Positions 41,703 through 50,627 of a stretch of DNA of 64,000 bases are shown here, one piece after another; position 1 is the stretch's first letter, and each line of letters begins with the position of its first letter. The notes beneath the pieces are model-generated. The model was given only the letters and a program-made list of their open reading frames with translations. It had not been told where the DNA came from and searched no databases. The position numbers and the translations under genes were made by a program. The DNA is from Streptomyces sp. CB02009 (GTDB lineage: Bacteria > Actinomycetota > Actinomycetes > Streptomycetales > Streptomycetaceae). The stretch covers positions 42,904 through 106,903 of the forward strand of contig NZ_LIVV01000003.1 in the NCBI RefSeq assembly GCF_001905825.1. Reading direction: 5' to 3'.

Positions 41703-42641
41703 GTGAGAAGCGCAGCTCCCGCCCCGCGGGTCATCGCCGTCGTCGGCCCCACGGCGGCCGGAAAGTCCGATCTGGGTGTGTTCCTGGCCCAGCAGCTCGG
41801 GGGCGAGGTCGTCAACGCAGACTCGATGCAGCTCTACCGGGGGATGGACATCGGGACCGCCAAACTGACACCGGAGGAACGCGGCGGCGTTCCGCACCAC
41901 CTCCTCGACATCTGGGACGTGACCGAGGCCGCCAGCGTCGCCGAGTACCAGCGGCTCGCCCGCGCCGAGATCGACCGGCTGCTCGCCGCCGGCCGCACCC
42001 CCGTCCTCGTCGGCGGCTCCGGCCTGTACGTACGGGGTGCCGTCGACGCCCTCGAGTTCCCCGGCACCGACCCCGCCGTCCGGGCCCGTCTCGAGGCCGA
42101 GCTCGACGAGCGCGGCCCCGGCGTCCTGCACGCCCGGCTCGCCGAGGCGGACCCCGAGGCGGCCCGCGCGATCCTGTCCAGCAACGGGCGCCGGATCGTC
42201 CGCGCCCTCGAGGTGATCGAGATCACCGGCAAGCCCTTCACCGCGAACCTGCCGGGACCCGACTCCGTCTACGACACGGTGCAGATCGGTGTCGACGTGG
42301 GCCGCCCCGAGCTCGACGAGCGGATCACCACGCGCGTGGACCGGATGTGGGAGGCCGGCCTCGTCGACGAGGTGCGCACCCTGGAGGCCCAGGGCCTGCG
42401 CGAGGGGCGCACCGCGGCCCGCGCCCTCGGCTACCAGCAGGTCCTCGCCGCGCTCGCGGGCGAGTGCACCGAGGACGAGGCCCGCGCCGAGACCGTGCGC
42501 GCCACCAAGCGCTTCGCCCGACGCCAGGACTCGTGGTTCCGCCGGGACCCGCGGGTCCACTGGCTCAGCGGAGCCGCCGATCACCGGGGGGAACTCCCGG
42601 GGCAGGCGCTCTCGTTGGTCGAACGAGCGGTTACAGCCTGA
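41703..42641 (+). CDS. miaA: MiaA, tRNA dimethylallyltransferase
   Basis: A 312-aa enzyme adding an isopentenyl group to A37 of tRNAs that read UNN codons; MiaB then methylthiolates it. The P-loop is VVGPTAAGKSDLG (about 13-25). NADSMQLYRGMDIGTAK, HHLLDIWD and GGSGLYVRG are standard motifs, and TKRFARRQDSWFRRD lies at the C-terminus. GTG 41703 is the start. Promoters must lie in the 139-bp region divergent from the acidic repeat protein. Loss of this modification impairs bldA tRNA decoding of UUA in Streptomyces (known for the family), which may matter for the TTA-containing regulator at 20407. Confidence 0.95.
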   Translation: MRSAAPAPRVIAVVGPTAAGKSDLGVFLAQQLGGEVVNADSMQLYRGMDIGTAKLTPEERGGVPHHLLDIWDVTEAASVAEYQRLARAEIDRLLAAGRTPVLVGGSGLYVRGAVDALEFPGTDPAVRARLEAELDERGPGVLHARLAEADPEAARAILSSNGRRIVRALEVIEITGKPFTANLPGPDSVYDTVQIGVDVGRPELDERITTRVDRMWEAGLVDEVRTLEAQGLREGRTAARALGYQQVLAALAGECTEDEARAETVRATKRFARRQDSWFRRDPRVHWLSGAADHRGELPGQALSLVERAVTA

Positions 42642-42749
42642 TCACGTGATGGCATCGGGACGCCCTGCCCGTCATTTCGGCGGTCGGGAGCGTGCCATCA
42701 TCGAGCATCGATCGACCAAGTGGAGTCCGAGTGGGGAGGGCGCGTGGCG

Positions 42750-43253
42750 ATGGAGGCCGGCCCTCGCGACAGAGAACAGCACGAATCGGCGCTCGGTGAC
42801 CCGACGGGTGACACACCGGGCCTTCCGACCGGCGACCTGCCGGTCGGTGCCGCCCCGGGGCTGACCCCGGACGGCCCCGACGACGCGGTGGGCACCGCCG
42901 TCGAGGTGGACGCCGACGAGGTCGAGGTCGAGCTGCGTCCGCAGCGCCGGCTGAGGATCTGGCAGCTCGCCCCGATCGTCGGTCTCGCGGCCGTCGGCTC
43001 GCTGATGTTCGCGTTCCCGCTCGCCTTCGGCTCGGGGGACGGCGGCGCCGTCCTCGCCATGCTCGGTCTGCTGATCAGCTTCTGCGCGGCGGGCTGGGGC
43101 ATGATGGCCGCCCGCAAGGTCGGCTACACCTGGCCGGGTCTCCCGCAGCGCGGCTCCGGGGAGCGCCCGAACTGGCGCTACCTCGCGCTCTACGTGACAA
43201 CGATCGCAGCGCTGGTCGCCCTCGCCGTCTGGCGCGTCGCCCGCCTGCGCTGA
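42750..43253 (+). CDS. Small membrane protein of unknown function
   Basis: A 167-aa protein. The N-terminal 70 residues are acidic and disordered (ESALGDPTGDTPGLPTGDLP; EVDADEVEVELRPQRRL). Three hydrophobic segments follow (about 77-98, 104-123 and 146-162; for example QLAPIVGLAAVGSLMFAFPL). ATG 42750 is preceded by GGGAGG. It sits between miaA and dapF, a position I recall as conserved in streptomycetes. The function is not known. Confidence 0.75.
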   Translation: MEAGPRDREQHESALGDPTGDTPGLPTGDLPVGAAPGLTPDGPDDAVGTAVEVDADEVEVELRPQRRLRIWQLAPIVGLAAVGSLMFAFPLAFGSGDGGAVLAMLGLLISFCAAGWGMMAARKVGYTWPGLPQRGSGERPNWRYLALYVTTIAALVALAVWRVARLR

Positions 43254-43257
43254 CCGT

Positions 43258-43296
43258 ACGGGCCGGTCGTCCGGCGGGTCCCGCCGACCGGCCCGT
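43258..43296 (+). terminator. Hairpin between the membrane-protein gene and dapF
   Basis: ACGGGCCGGTCG and CGACCGGCCCGT form a perfect 12-bp stem around a 15-nt loop, starting 5 bp past the stop. It leaves about 45 bp for a dapF promoter and leader. Confidence 0.7.
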
Positions 43297-43341
43297 GGAC
43301 GACCGGGCGGCCCGTCGGGACCACCCCGTACAGTTGATCTC

Positions 43342-44220
43342 GTGACCAGCGCGCAGACCCCCGCACTCCCGCCCCTCCGGTTCCTCAAGGGCCACGGCAC
43401 CGAGAACGACTTCGTGATCGTCCCCGACGCGGAGAACGCCGTGGACCTGCCCCCCGCCGCCGTCGCGCGCCTCTGCGACCGACGGGCCGGCATCGGCGGC
43501 GACGGGCTGCTGCACGTCGTGCGCAGCGCCGCCCACCCCGAGGCCCGGCACATGGCGGACGAGGCCGAGTGGTTCATGGACTACCGGAACGCCGACGGCT
43601 CGGTCGCCGAGATGTGCGGCAACGGGGTCCGGGTCTTCGCCCGCTACCTGGAGCACGCCGGGCACGTCACCGCCGGCGAGGTCGCGGTGGCCACCCGCGG
43701 CGGGATCAAGCGCGTCCACCTCGACAAGGACGGCTCCGTCACCGTCGCCATGGGGCGCGCGGTCCTCCCCGAGGCCGGCGTCACCGTCACCGTCGACGGC
43801 CGCAGCTGGCCCGCGCGCAACGTGAACATGGGCAATCCGCACGCGGTCGCGTTCGTCGAGGACCTCGACCACGCGGGCAACCTGTTCACCGAGCCGCCGT
43901 ACACGCCGGCCGCGGTCTACCCGGACGGGGTGAACATCGAGTTCGTCGCCGACCGGGGCCCCCGCCACGTCGCCATGCGGGTCCACGAGCGCGGCGCCGC
44001 CGAGACCCGTTCCTGCGGCACGGGCGCGTGCGCCGTCGCCGTCGCCACCGCCCGCCGGGACGGCGCCGACCCCGCCGCGAGCGGCACCCCCGTCACGTAC
44101 ACCGTCGACGTGCTCGGCGGCACGCTGGTCATCACCGAGCACCCCGACGGGCAGATCGACATGACGGGCCCCGCCGTGATCGTCGCCGAGGGCACCGTCG
44201 ATCCCGCCTGGCTCGGCTGA
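43342..44220 (+). CDS. dapF: DapF, diaminopimelate epimerase
   Basis: A 292-aa cytoplasmic enzyme converting LL- to meso-diaminopimelate for lysine; Streptomyces cell walls use the LL form. Both catalytic cysteines are present, in GSVAEMCGNGVRVFARYL (about residue 92) and RSCGTGACAVAVA (about 230). The start LPPLRFLKGHGTENDFVIV is typical. GTG 43342 is the start. It stands alone between miaA-side genes and the RSH gene. Confidence 0.96.
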   Translation: MTSAQTPALPPLRFLKGHGTENDFVIVPDAENAVDLPPAAVARLCDRRAGIGGDGLLHVVRSAAHPEARHMADEAEWFMDYRNADGSVAEMCGNGVRVFARYLEHAGHVTAGEVAVATRGGIKRVHLDKDGSVTVAMGRAVLPEAGVTVTVDGRSWPARNVNMGNPHAVAFVEDLDHAGNLFTEPPYTPAAVYPDGVNIEFVADRGPRHVAMRVHERGAAETRSCGTGACAVAVATARRDGADPAASGTPVTYTVDVLGGTLVITEHPDGQIDMTGPAVIVAEGTVDPAWLG

Positions 44221-44460
44221 GGCCGGGCGGGCGCGGGGGCGCGGAGCCGAAGGACGCGGCAGAGCCGTACGGCGCGGCGGATTCGAAGGAAGCGACGGAA
44301 TCGAAACAGTCAACGACTGATTTGTCGCTCGAATGGGTGATCCGTTTCACGCTGAGCGAGAGGGCGACTGCGCCACGTGGTGGGGTCGGTAGCATCAAGC
44401 ACCGGCCCCCCGGGCACGCCTGGCCCGCCCACCGCCGGTCGACGTTGCCGGAGGTGCCCC

Positions 44461-46938
44461 ATGAGCGCAGAGGCCACCAACCCTGTGAGCGCGGCGGAAG
44501 CCGCCGTCACCGAAACGACCGCCCGCAGACGCGGACGCGCCCGCATCGACCTGCGCCGGATCGGCCGCGCCGCGCTGCTCGGCGCCACCGCAGGACCGGC
44601 CCCGCGCGACCGGCTGCCCGACGCGATCAGCCATGTCGCCGAGGCGCACCGCGCCCACCATCCCGAGGCGGACCTCTCGGTGCTGCGCCGGGCGTACGTC
44701 CTCGCGGAGTCCTCGCACCGCGGCCAGTTCCGCAAGAGCGGCGAGCCGTACATCACCCACCCGCTCGCGGTGACCCTGATCCTCGCCGAACTCGGCGCGG
44801 AGACCACCACCCTGACCGCGTCCCTCCTCCACGACACCGTCGAGGACACGGAGGTGACGCTCGACCAGGTGCACCGGGAGTTCGGCGAGGAGGTCGCCTA
44901 CCTCGTCGACGGCGTCACCAAGGTGGAGAAGATCGACTACGGCGCCGCCGCCGAGCCGGAGACCTTCCGCAAGATGCTGGTCGCGACCGGCAACGACGTC
45001 CGGGTGATGTCGATCAAGCTGGCCGACCGGCTCCACAACATGCGCACGCTCGGGGTGATGCGCCCCGAGAAACAGGCGAGGATCGCCAAGGTCACCCGGG
45101 ACGTCCTCATCCCGCTGGCCGAACGGCTCGGCGTCCAGGCCCTCAAGACGGAGCTGGAGGACCTGGTCTTCGCCATCCTCCACCCCGAGGAGTACGAGAA
45201 CACCCGCGCGCTCATCGCCGGGAACCCGCACGCGGGCGACGCGCTCGGCGCCGTCGCCGAACAGGTCTCCGCGGTCCTCCGCGAGGCGGGCATCGGCGCC
45301 GAAGTCCACGTCCGCCCCCGGCACTTCGTCTCCGTCCACCGCGTCCGCCTCAAGCGCGGCGAACTGCGCGGCTGCGACTTCGGGCGGCTCCTCGTCCTGG
45401 TCTCCGAGGACGCCGACTGCTACGCGGTCCTCGGCGAGCTGCACACCTGCTTCACCCCGGTGGTCTCCGAGTTCAAGGACTTCATCGCGGCCCCCAAGTT
45501 CAACCTGTACCAGTCCCTGCACACCGCCGTCGCGGCCCCCGACGGCGCCGTGGCCGAGGTCCTCATCCGCACCCACCGCATGCACACGGTCGCGGAGGCG
45601 GGGGTCGTCGCCCTCGGCAACCCGCACGTGGGGCAGGAGACGACCGGGCAGCCGGGCGGCGGCCCGGACGGAGAGGGCCAGGCCGCCGCGGCCCCCTCGG
45701 CGCCGGCGAGTACCGGCCGCCAGGGAACCGCCACTCCGCGGGACGCCGCCGCACACTCCACCACTGGCGCACACGTCGCATCGGGTACCCACGCCACATC
45801 GGGTACCCACGCCGCATCGGCCGCATCAGCCACATCGCCCGCATCAGGCGCTCCAGGCCCGTCCGAAGCACCGGCCACACCTGACACCCTCCCCGCCTCC
45901 GCCCCCACGTCCGCCTCGGCCTCCGTTTCCGCGGCCGCCGCGACCCTCGCCACCGCCCCCGTCGACACCCCGGCCGCGGAGGACGGTGAACGCGTCGACC
46001 CCACCCGCCCCGGCTGGCTCTCCCGCCTCCTCGACTGGCAGCAGGCCGCCCCCGACCCGGACACGTTCTGGACCTCGCTCCGGGCCGACCTCGCCGAGGA
46101 CGACGAGATCACCGTCTTCCGTGCCGACGGCAGCGCCCCCGGCACGATCAGCCTCCCCGCCGGAGCCAGCTGCGTCGACGCCGCCTACGCCCAGCACGGC
46201 GAAGCCGCCCACGGCTGTCTCGGCGCGCGCGTCAACGGGCGCCTCGCCCCCCTCAGCACCGTCCTCGGCGACGGGGACACCGTCCAGCTGCTGCTCGCCC
46301 AGGACGCCGTCTCCGGCCCGTCCCCCGAGTGGCTCGACCACGCCCGTACCCCCGCGGCCCGGATCGCGATCACCGGCTGGCTCCAGGCCCATCCGGAGAG
46401 CGCCGCGCCACCCGTGGCCACGAGCGGCTCCCGGCCCCAGTCCGGCGTCACCGCCGACCACCGCTCCGGTGCGGAGCTCCACGCCGACCTGGAGGGCGAG
46501 CCCCGCACCTCCGTCCGTCCGGCCGGCTGCTGCACCCCCGTACCCCCGGACAAGATCACCGGCTTCCGGGTCCGCGGCGGCTCCGTCACCGTCCACCGGA
46601 ACGGCTGCGCGGCCGTCGACACCATGCGCCTGCTCGGCCGCGAACCCGTCACCGTCCGCTGGGGCGACACCACCCAGGGCCGGGTCACCCTCGTCGCGGA
46701 GTCCTTCGGACGGCCAGGTCTCCTCGCCGACCTCACCGAGGCCATCGCCGTCGCCGGGGCCGCCGTCGTCTCCGCGACCGTCGAGCCGCCCAGCGAGCAG
46801 CGGGTCCGCCACACGTACACCCTCCACCTGCCCGACGTGGCCCGGCTCGCCGCCCTCATGCGGGCCATGCGGGACGTGCCCGGGGTGTACGACGTGAGCC
46901 GCGCCCGGCACCGCTCCCCGAGGCCCCGCAGGGCCTGA
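44461..46938 (+). CDS. RSH (RelA/SpoT homologue) with intact hydrolase and altered synthetase site
   Basis: An 825-aa ppGpp metabolism protein. The HD hydrolase domain (about 60-240) has SHRGQFRKSGEPYITHPLAV, HDTVEDTEV and MSIKLADRLHNMRTL. The synthetase region (about 275-385) keeps EFKDFIAAPKFNLYQSLHTA, but the segment that normally reads D-x-x-A-x-R is CDFGRLLVLV and the GR-x-K motif is VRPRH, so synthesis may be weak or absent. A long Ala/Thr/Ser/Pro linker (about 395-515) precedes TGS (about 545-605), the Cys-rich RPAGCCTPVPPDKITGFRVR and ACT domains. I recall the orthologue as rshA (SCO5794). GGAGG precedes ATG 44461. Confidence 0.9.
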   Translation: MSAEATNPVSAAEAAVTETTARRRGRARIDLRRIGRAALLGATAGPAPRDRLPDAISHVAEAHRAHHPEADLSVLRRAYVLAESSHRGQFRKSGEPYITHPLAVTLILAELGAETTTLTASLLHDTVEDTEVTLDQVHREFGEEVAYLVDGVTKVEKIDYGAAAEPETFRKMLVATGNDVRVMSIKLADRLHNMRTLGVMRPEKQARIAKVTRDVLIPLAERLGVQALKTELEDLVFAILHPEEYENTRALIAGNPHAGDALGAVAEQVSAVLREAGIGAEVHVRPRHFVSVHRVRLKRGELRGCDFGRLLVLVSEDADCYAVLGELHTCFTPVVSEFKDFIAAPKFNLYQSLHTAVAAPDGAVAEVLIRTHRMHTVAEAGVVALGNPHVGQETTGQPGGGPDGEGQAAAAPSAPASTGRQGTATPRDAAAHSTTGAHVASGTHATSGTHAASAASATSPASGAPGPSEAPATPDTLPASAPTSASASVSAAAATLATAPVDTPAAEDGERVDPTRPGWLSRLLDWQQAAPDPDTFWTSLRADLAEDDEITVFRADGSAPGTISLPAGASCVDAAYAQHGEAAHGCLGARVNGRLAPLSTVLGDGDTVQLLLAQDAVSGPSPEWLDHARTPAARIAITGWLQAHPESAAPPVATSGSRPQSGVTADHRSGAELHADLEGEPRTSVRPAGCCTPVPPDKITGFRVRGGSVTVHRNGCAAVDTMRLLGREPVTVRWGDTTQGRVTLVAESFGRPGLLADLTEAIAVAGAAVVSATVEPPSEQRVRHTYTLHLPDVARLAALMRAMRDVPGVYDVSRARHRSPRPRRA

Positions 46939-46950
46939 GGCGCCAGCCCA

Positions 46951-47030
46951 GACCCGGGCGGTGTCCGTGGGGCCGACCCGGGTCGTGTCCGTGGGACGAC
47001 CCGGGCCGTGTCCGTGGGACCGACCCGTGT
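46951..47030. repeat. Tandem 23-24 bp repeats upstream of the M1 peptidase gene
   Basis: Units begin GACCCG at 46951, 46975, 46998 and, truncated, 47022; the core is GTGTCCGTGGG. They fill most of the 182-bp gap between the RSH stop and the peptidase start. Confidence 0.8.
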
Positions 47031-47120
47031 CCCCCTTCGAGTGGCGGGCGAGCGCGCCGCCCGGGGGAGCGGGCGCGGCCCTGGTAGCCGTAGGGCCATT
47101 CCTCCGGAAAGGCCTGGCCC

Positions 47121-48614
47121 ATGCCGCTCGTCCGAACGCCCCTGCCCCGCGCGCGGTGGCTCCGCTCCGCCGTCCTGGTCGCCGCATCGGCCGGGCTCGT
47201 CGCCGCCGCGCTGCCCGCCCCGGCGCCGCTCGGCATCGGGGACCCGCTCTTCCCCCACCTCGGCAATCCCGGGTACGACGTCCTCGCGTACACCGTCGAT
47301 CTCACCTACCCCGGGGTCAACACCGCTCCGCTGGCCGCCGTGACCCGGATCGACGCGCTCGCCACCGACGACCTGGAGCGGTTCAACCTCGACTTCACCC
47401 ACGGCACGGTCTCCGCCGTCACCGTCGACGGTCTGGCCGCCACGTACGTCACCAGCGGCGAGGACCTGGTCGTCACCCCCGCCGTGCCGGTCGACGAGGG
47501 CGAGTCGATCGCCATCACCGTCACCCACACCAGCGACCCGAGCGGTCCGGCCGACACCGGCGGCTGGGTCCGTACCGGCGACGGTCTCGCCATGGCCAAC
47601 CAGGCCGACGCCGCCCACCGGGTCTTCCCGTCCAACGACCACCCGTCGGACAAGGCGTACTTCACCTTCCGCGTGACCGCCCCCAGCGAGTTGACCGCCG
47701 TCGCCAACGGGCTGCCCACCGGCCGGGTCACCCGGGGCGGCACGACGACGTGGACGTACCGCACCAGCCACCCCATGGCCACCGAGCTCGCCCAGGTGTC
47801 CATCGGCCGCTCCACCGTCGTGCACCGGGCCGGCCCCCACGGCCTGCCCGTACGCGACGTGGTGCGCACCGCCGACCGGGAGCTGCTGGAGCCCTGGCTC
47901 CGCAGGACCCCCGGGCACCTGGAGTGGATGGAGCGGAAGGTCGGCCGGTACCCCTTCGAGACGTACGGGGTGCTCGTCGCGGACGCCACCACGGGCTTCG
48001 AGCTGGAGACCCAGACCCTGTCCCTGTTCGAGCGCCGCCTCTTCACCCAGCCTGCCTACCCGGAGTGGTACGTCGACTCGGTCATGGTGCACGAGCTGGC
48101 CCACCAGTGGTTCGGCGACAGCGTCTCGCCGCGGACCTGGTCCGACCTCTGGCTCAACGAGGGGCACGCCAGCTGGTACGAGGCGCTGTACGCCGAGGAG
48201 ACCGCGGGCAAGTCCCTGGAGCGGCGTATGAAGGCCGCCTACGCCGCCTCCGACGGGTGGCGGGCCGACGGCGGCCCGCCGGCCGCCCCCGAGCCGCCCT
48301 CGCCCGGCCACAAGATCAGTCTCTTCCGGCCCGTGGTCTACGACGGCAGCGCCCTCGTCCTGTACGCGCTCCGCCAGGAGATCGGCACCGAGGCCTTCGA
48401 GCGCCTGGAGCGGCGCTGGGTCGCCGACCACCGGGACGGCACCGCCACCACCGCCGACTTCGTCGCGCTGGCCGGTGAGATCGCCGGACGCGACCTCACC
48501 GCCTTCTTCCGCGGCTGGCTCTACGAGGCGAAGACCCCGGCGATGCCCGGCCACCCGGACTGGCGCAGCAGCCCGGCCGGGGCGGCGCGGACCGCCCCGA
48601 AAGCCGGCGGATGA
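47121..48614 (+). CDS. Secreted M1-family zinc metallopeptidase
   Basis: A 497-aa peptidase, shorter than the 800-900 aa aminopeptidase N type: N-terminal beta domain and catalytic domain only. The signal peptide is about 1-36 (WLRSAVLVAASAGLVAAALP). The zinc motif is VMVHELAHQWFGDSV (about 316-330) with the third ligand in WLNEGHASWYEALY. The exopeptidase GxMEN motif is replaced by FELETQTLS, typical of secreted actinobacterial homologues. It probably trims peptides outside the cell. ATG 47121 has GGAAAGG upstream; a strong terminator follows. Confidence 0.9.
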   Translation: MPLVRTPLPRARWLRSAVLVAASAGLVAAALPAPAPLGIGDPLFPHLGNPGYDVLAYTVDLTYPGVNTAPLAAVTRIDALATDDLERFNLDFTHGTVSAVTVDGLAATYVTSGEDLVVTPAVPVDEGESIAITVTHTSDPSGPADTGGWVRTGDGLAMANQADAAHRVFPSNDHPSDKAYFTFRVTAPSELTAVANGLPTGRVTRGGTTTWTYRTSHPMATELAQVSIGRSTVVHRAGPHGLPVRDVVRTADRELLEPWLRRTPGHLEWMERKVGRYPFETYGVLVADATTGFELETQTLSLFERRLFTQPAYPEWYVDSVMVHELAHQWFGDSVSPRTWSDLWLNEGHASWYEALYAEETAGKSLERRMKAAYAASDGWRADGGPPAAPEPPSPGHKISLFRPVVYDGSALVLYALRQEIGTEAFERLERRWVADHRDGTATTADFVALAGEIAGRDLTAFFRGWLYEAKTPAMPGHPDWRSSPAGAARTAPKAGG

Positions 48615-48929
48615 CCGCTCTCCCCGGGCCCCCGGATCACCGGCCCGGGGCCGTGATCCGGGGGCCCGGAGTCCGGGGCCGGGTCGACCGGCACGAAACC
48701 TGAGTGACGGCCCGGGACCCGGCTGACGGGCCCGCGACCCGGCCGGCACCACGGGGCCGAAACCCGGGTGACGGGTCCCGCCGGGGCGTGTCACCATCTT
48801 CAGGTCGGCGACGCGGCCGACGGACCGGGAATCTTCCCGTTCCCTCACGCGTTGTGACGGCATAAGACTCATCGCTCCAGGGCGCGCCGACACCGGTGCC
48901 GCTGTGGAAGCACTCGACGTAAGGATCCA
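48615..48929. other. 315-bp intergenic region before hflX
   Basis: It holds the peptidase terminator (48624-48669), several copies of GACCCGG/GGGCCCG words near 48670-48770, and the hflX promoter and leader. An A/T-richer stretch at 48840-48880 (TTGTGACGGCATAAGACTC) is the likeliest promoter area, but I cannot assign boxes with confidence. Confidence 0.5.
48624..48669 (+). terminator. Terminator after the M1 peptidase gene
   Basis: CCGGGCCCCCGGATCAC and GTGATCCGGGGGCCCGG form a perfect 17-bp stem with a 12-nt loop, 10 bp past the stop. Confidence 0.85.
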
Positions 48930-50423
48930 ATGACCTCCTCTTCTTCCCCTTCCCAGGACGAGCAGAGCTTCGCGGAGACGAGCCGTACCGAGAGCCTTCG
49001 GGCCGATGCCCTGATGGAAGAGGACGTCGCCTGGAGCCACGAGATCGACGGAGAGCGGGACGGCGACCAGTTCGACCGTTCCGAGCGAGCGGCCCTGCGC
49101 CGTGTCGTCGGCCTCTCCACCGAGCTCGAGGACGTCACCGAGGTCGAGTACCGCCAGCTGCGCCTCGAGCGCGTCGTGCTGGTCGGTGTCTGGACCTCCG
49201 GGACCGTCCAGGACGCGGAGAACTCCCTCGCGGAACTCGCGGCCCTCGCCGAGACGGCGGGCGCCCTCGTGCTCGACGGCGTCATCCAGCGCCGCGACAA
49301 GCCGGACCCGGCGACCTTCATCGGCTCGGGCAAGGCGCGCGAACTGCGCGACATCGTGGTCGAGACCGGTGCCGACACCGTCGTCTGCGACGGCGAGCTC
49401 AGCCCCGGCCAGCTCATCGCCCTCGAAGACGTCGTCAAGGTCAAGGTGGTCGACCGGACCGCCCTGATCCTCGACATCTTCGCCCAGCACGCCAAGTCCC
49501 GAGAGGGCAAGGCGCAGGTCGCTCTCGCGCAGATGCAGTACATGCTGCCGCGCCTGCGCGGCTGGGGTCAGTCGCTCTCCCGTCAGATGGGTGGCGGCGG
49601 CGGTGGCGGCATGGCCACCCGTGGTCCCGGTGAGACCAAGATCGAGACCGACCGGCGCCGTATCCGCGAGAAGATGGCGAAGATGCGCCGGGAGATCGCG
49701 GAGATGAAGACCGGCCGTGACATCAAGCGGCAGGAGCGGCGCCGCAACAAGGTGCCGTCGGTCGCCATCGCCGGATACACGAACGCCGGCAAGTCCTCCC
49801 TGCTCAACCGCCTCACCGGCGCGGGCGTGCTCGTGGAGAACGCGCTGTTCGCCACGCTCGACCCGACCGTCCGCCGGGCCGAGACGCCCACCGGCCGGGT
49901 CTACACCCTGGCCGACACCGTCGGCTTCGTCCGGCACCTGCCGCACCACCTGGTCGAGGCGTTCCGCTCCACCATGGAGGAGGTCGGCGACTCCGACCTC
50001 ATCCTGCACGTGGTGGACGGCTCGCACCCGGCGCCGGAGGAGCAGCTGGCCGCCGTGCGCGAGGTCTTCCGGGACGTCGGCGCGGTGAACGTGCCGGAGA
50101 TCGTCGTCATCAACAAGGCGGACGCGGCGGACCCGCTGGTGCTCCAGCGACTGCTGCGGATGGAGAAGCACTCCATCGTGGTCTCGGCCCGTTCGGGCCA
50201 GGGCATGCAGGAACTGCTCGCGCTCATCGACTCCGAGCTGCCGCGCCCGCAGGTCGAGCTCGAAGCCCTCGTGCCGTACACGCAGGGCGGACTCGTCTCG
50301 CGGGTGCACGCCGAGGGCGAGGTCGAGTCCGAGGAGCACACCCCGGAGGGCACCCTGCTGAAGGCCCGGGTGCACGAGGAACTGGCGGCGATGCTCGCGC
50401 CGTACGTTCCCGCCGCGCACTGA
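48930..50423 (+). CDS. hflX: HflX, ribosome-associated GTPase
   Basis: A 497-aa Obg-HflX superfamily GTPase that binds the 50S subunit and rescues or splits stalled ribosomes. The N-terminal HflX domain (about 50-250) includes a Gly-rich loop, RQMGGGGGGGMATRGPGETK. The G domain has G1 IAGYTNAGKSSLLNRLTG, G3 DTVGFVRHLPHHLVEAF and G4 VVINKADAAD. Start ATG 48930 with AAGGA upstream. It is its own transcription unit, bounded by hairpins. Confidence 0.96.
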   Translation: MTSSSSPSQDEQSFAETSRTESLRADALMEEDVAWSHEIDGERDGDQFDRSERAALRRVVGLSTELEDVTEVEYRQLRLERVVLVGVWTSGTVQDAENSLAELAALAETAGALVLDGVIQRRDKPDPATFIGSGKARELRDIVVETGADTVVCDGELSPGQLIALEDVVKVKVVDRTALILDIFAQHAKSREGKAQVALAQMQYMLPRLRGWGQSLSRQMGGGGGGGMATRGPGETKIETDRRRIREKMAKMRREIAEMKTGRDIKRQERRRNKVPSVAIAGYTNAGKSSLLNRLTGAGVLVENALFATLDPTVRRAETPTGRVYTLADTVGFVRHLPHHLVEAFRSTMEEVGDSDLILHVVDGSHPAPEEQLAAVREVFRDVGAVNVPEIVVINKADAADPLVLQRLLRMEKHSIVVSARSGQGMQELLALIDSELPRPQVELEALVPYTQGGLVSRVHAEGEVESEEHTPEGTLLKARVHEELAAMLAPYVPAAH

Positions 50424-50483
50424 CCCGACGTACGCCGCAGGCCACGGCCTGACGTACGACGGAGTGCGCGGCCGACGCACGAC

Positions 50484-50527
50484 GAAGGCGCCGGCCTCCT
50501 CCCGCGAGGGAGGGGACCGGCGCCTTC
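50484..50527. terminator. Terminator between hflX and the reverse protease gene
   Basis: GAAGGCGCCGG and CCGGCGCCTTC form an 11-bp stem enclosing a second, inner stem made of CCTCC/GGAGG words. It serves hflX and possibly the convergent protease gene ending at 50628. Confidence 0.75.
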
Positions 50528-50627
50528 TGCCGTGCCGATGGCCCCGTCACGACGGTCCTGTCACCGCGGTCCTGTCACGACTGTGTGATGAGGACTGTGT
50601 GGTGAGGACTGTGTCGGGAGGGACGGC

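Noticed and set aside
46185..50480. A 1,431-codon reverse open frame opposite RSH, peptidase and hflX
   Set aside because: Stop-free only because of GC bias; the forward products are unmistakable.
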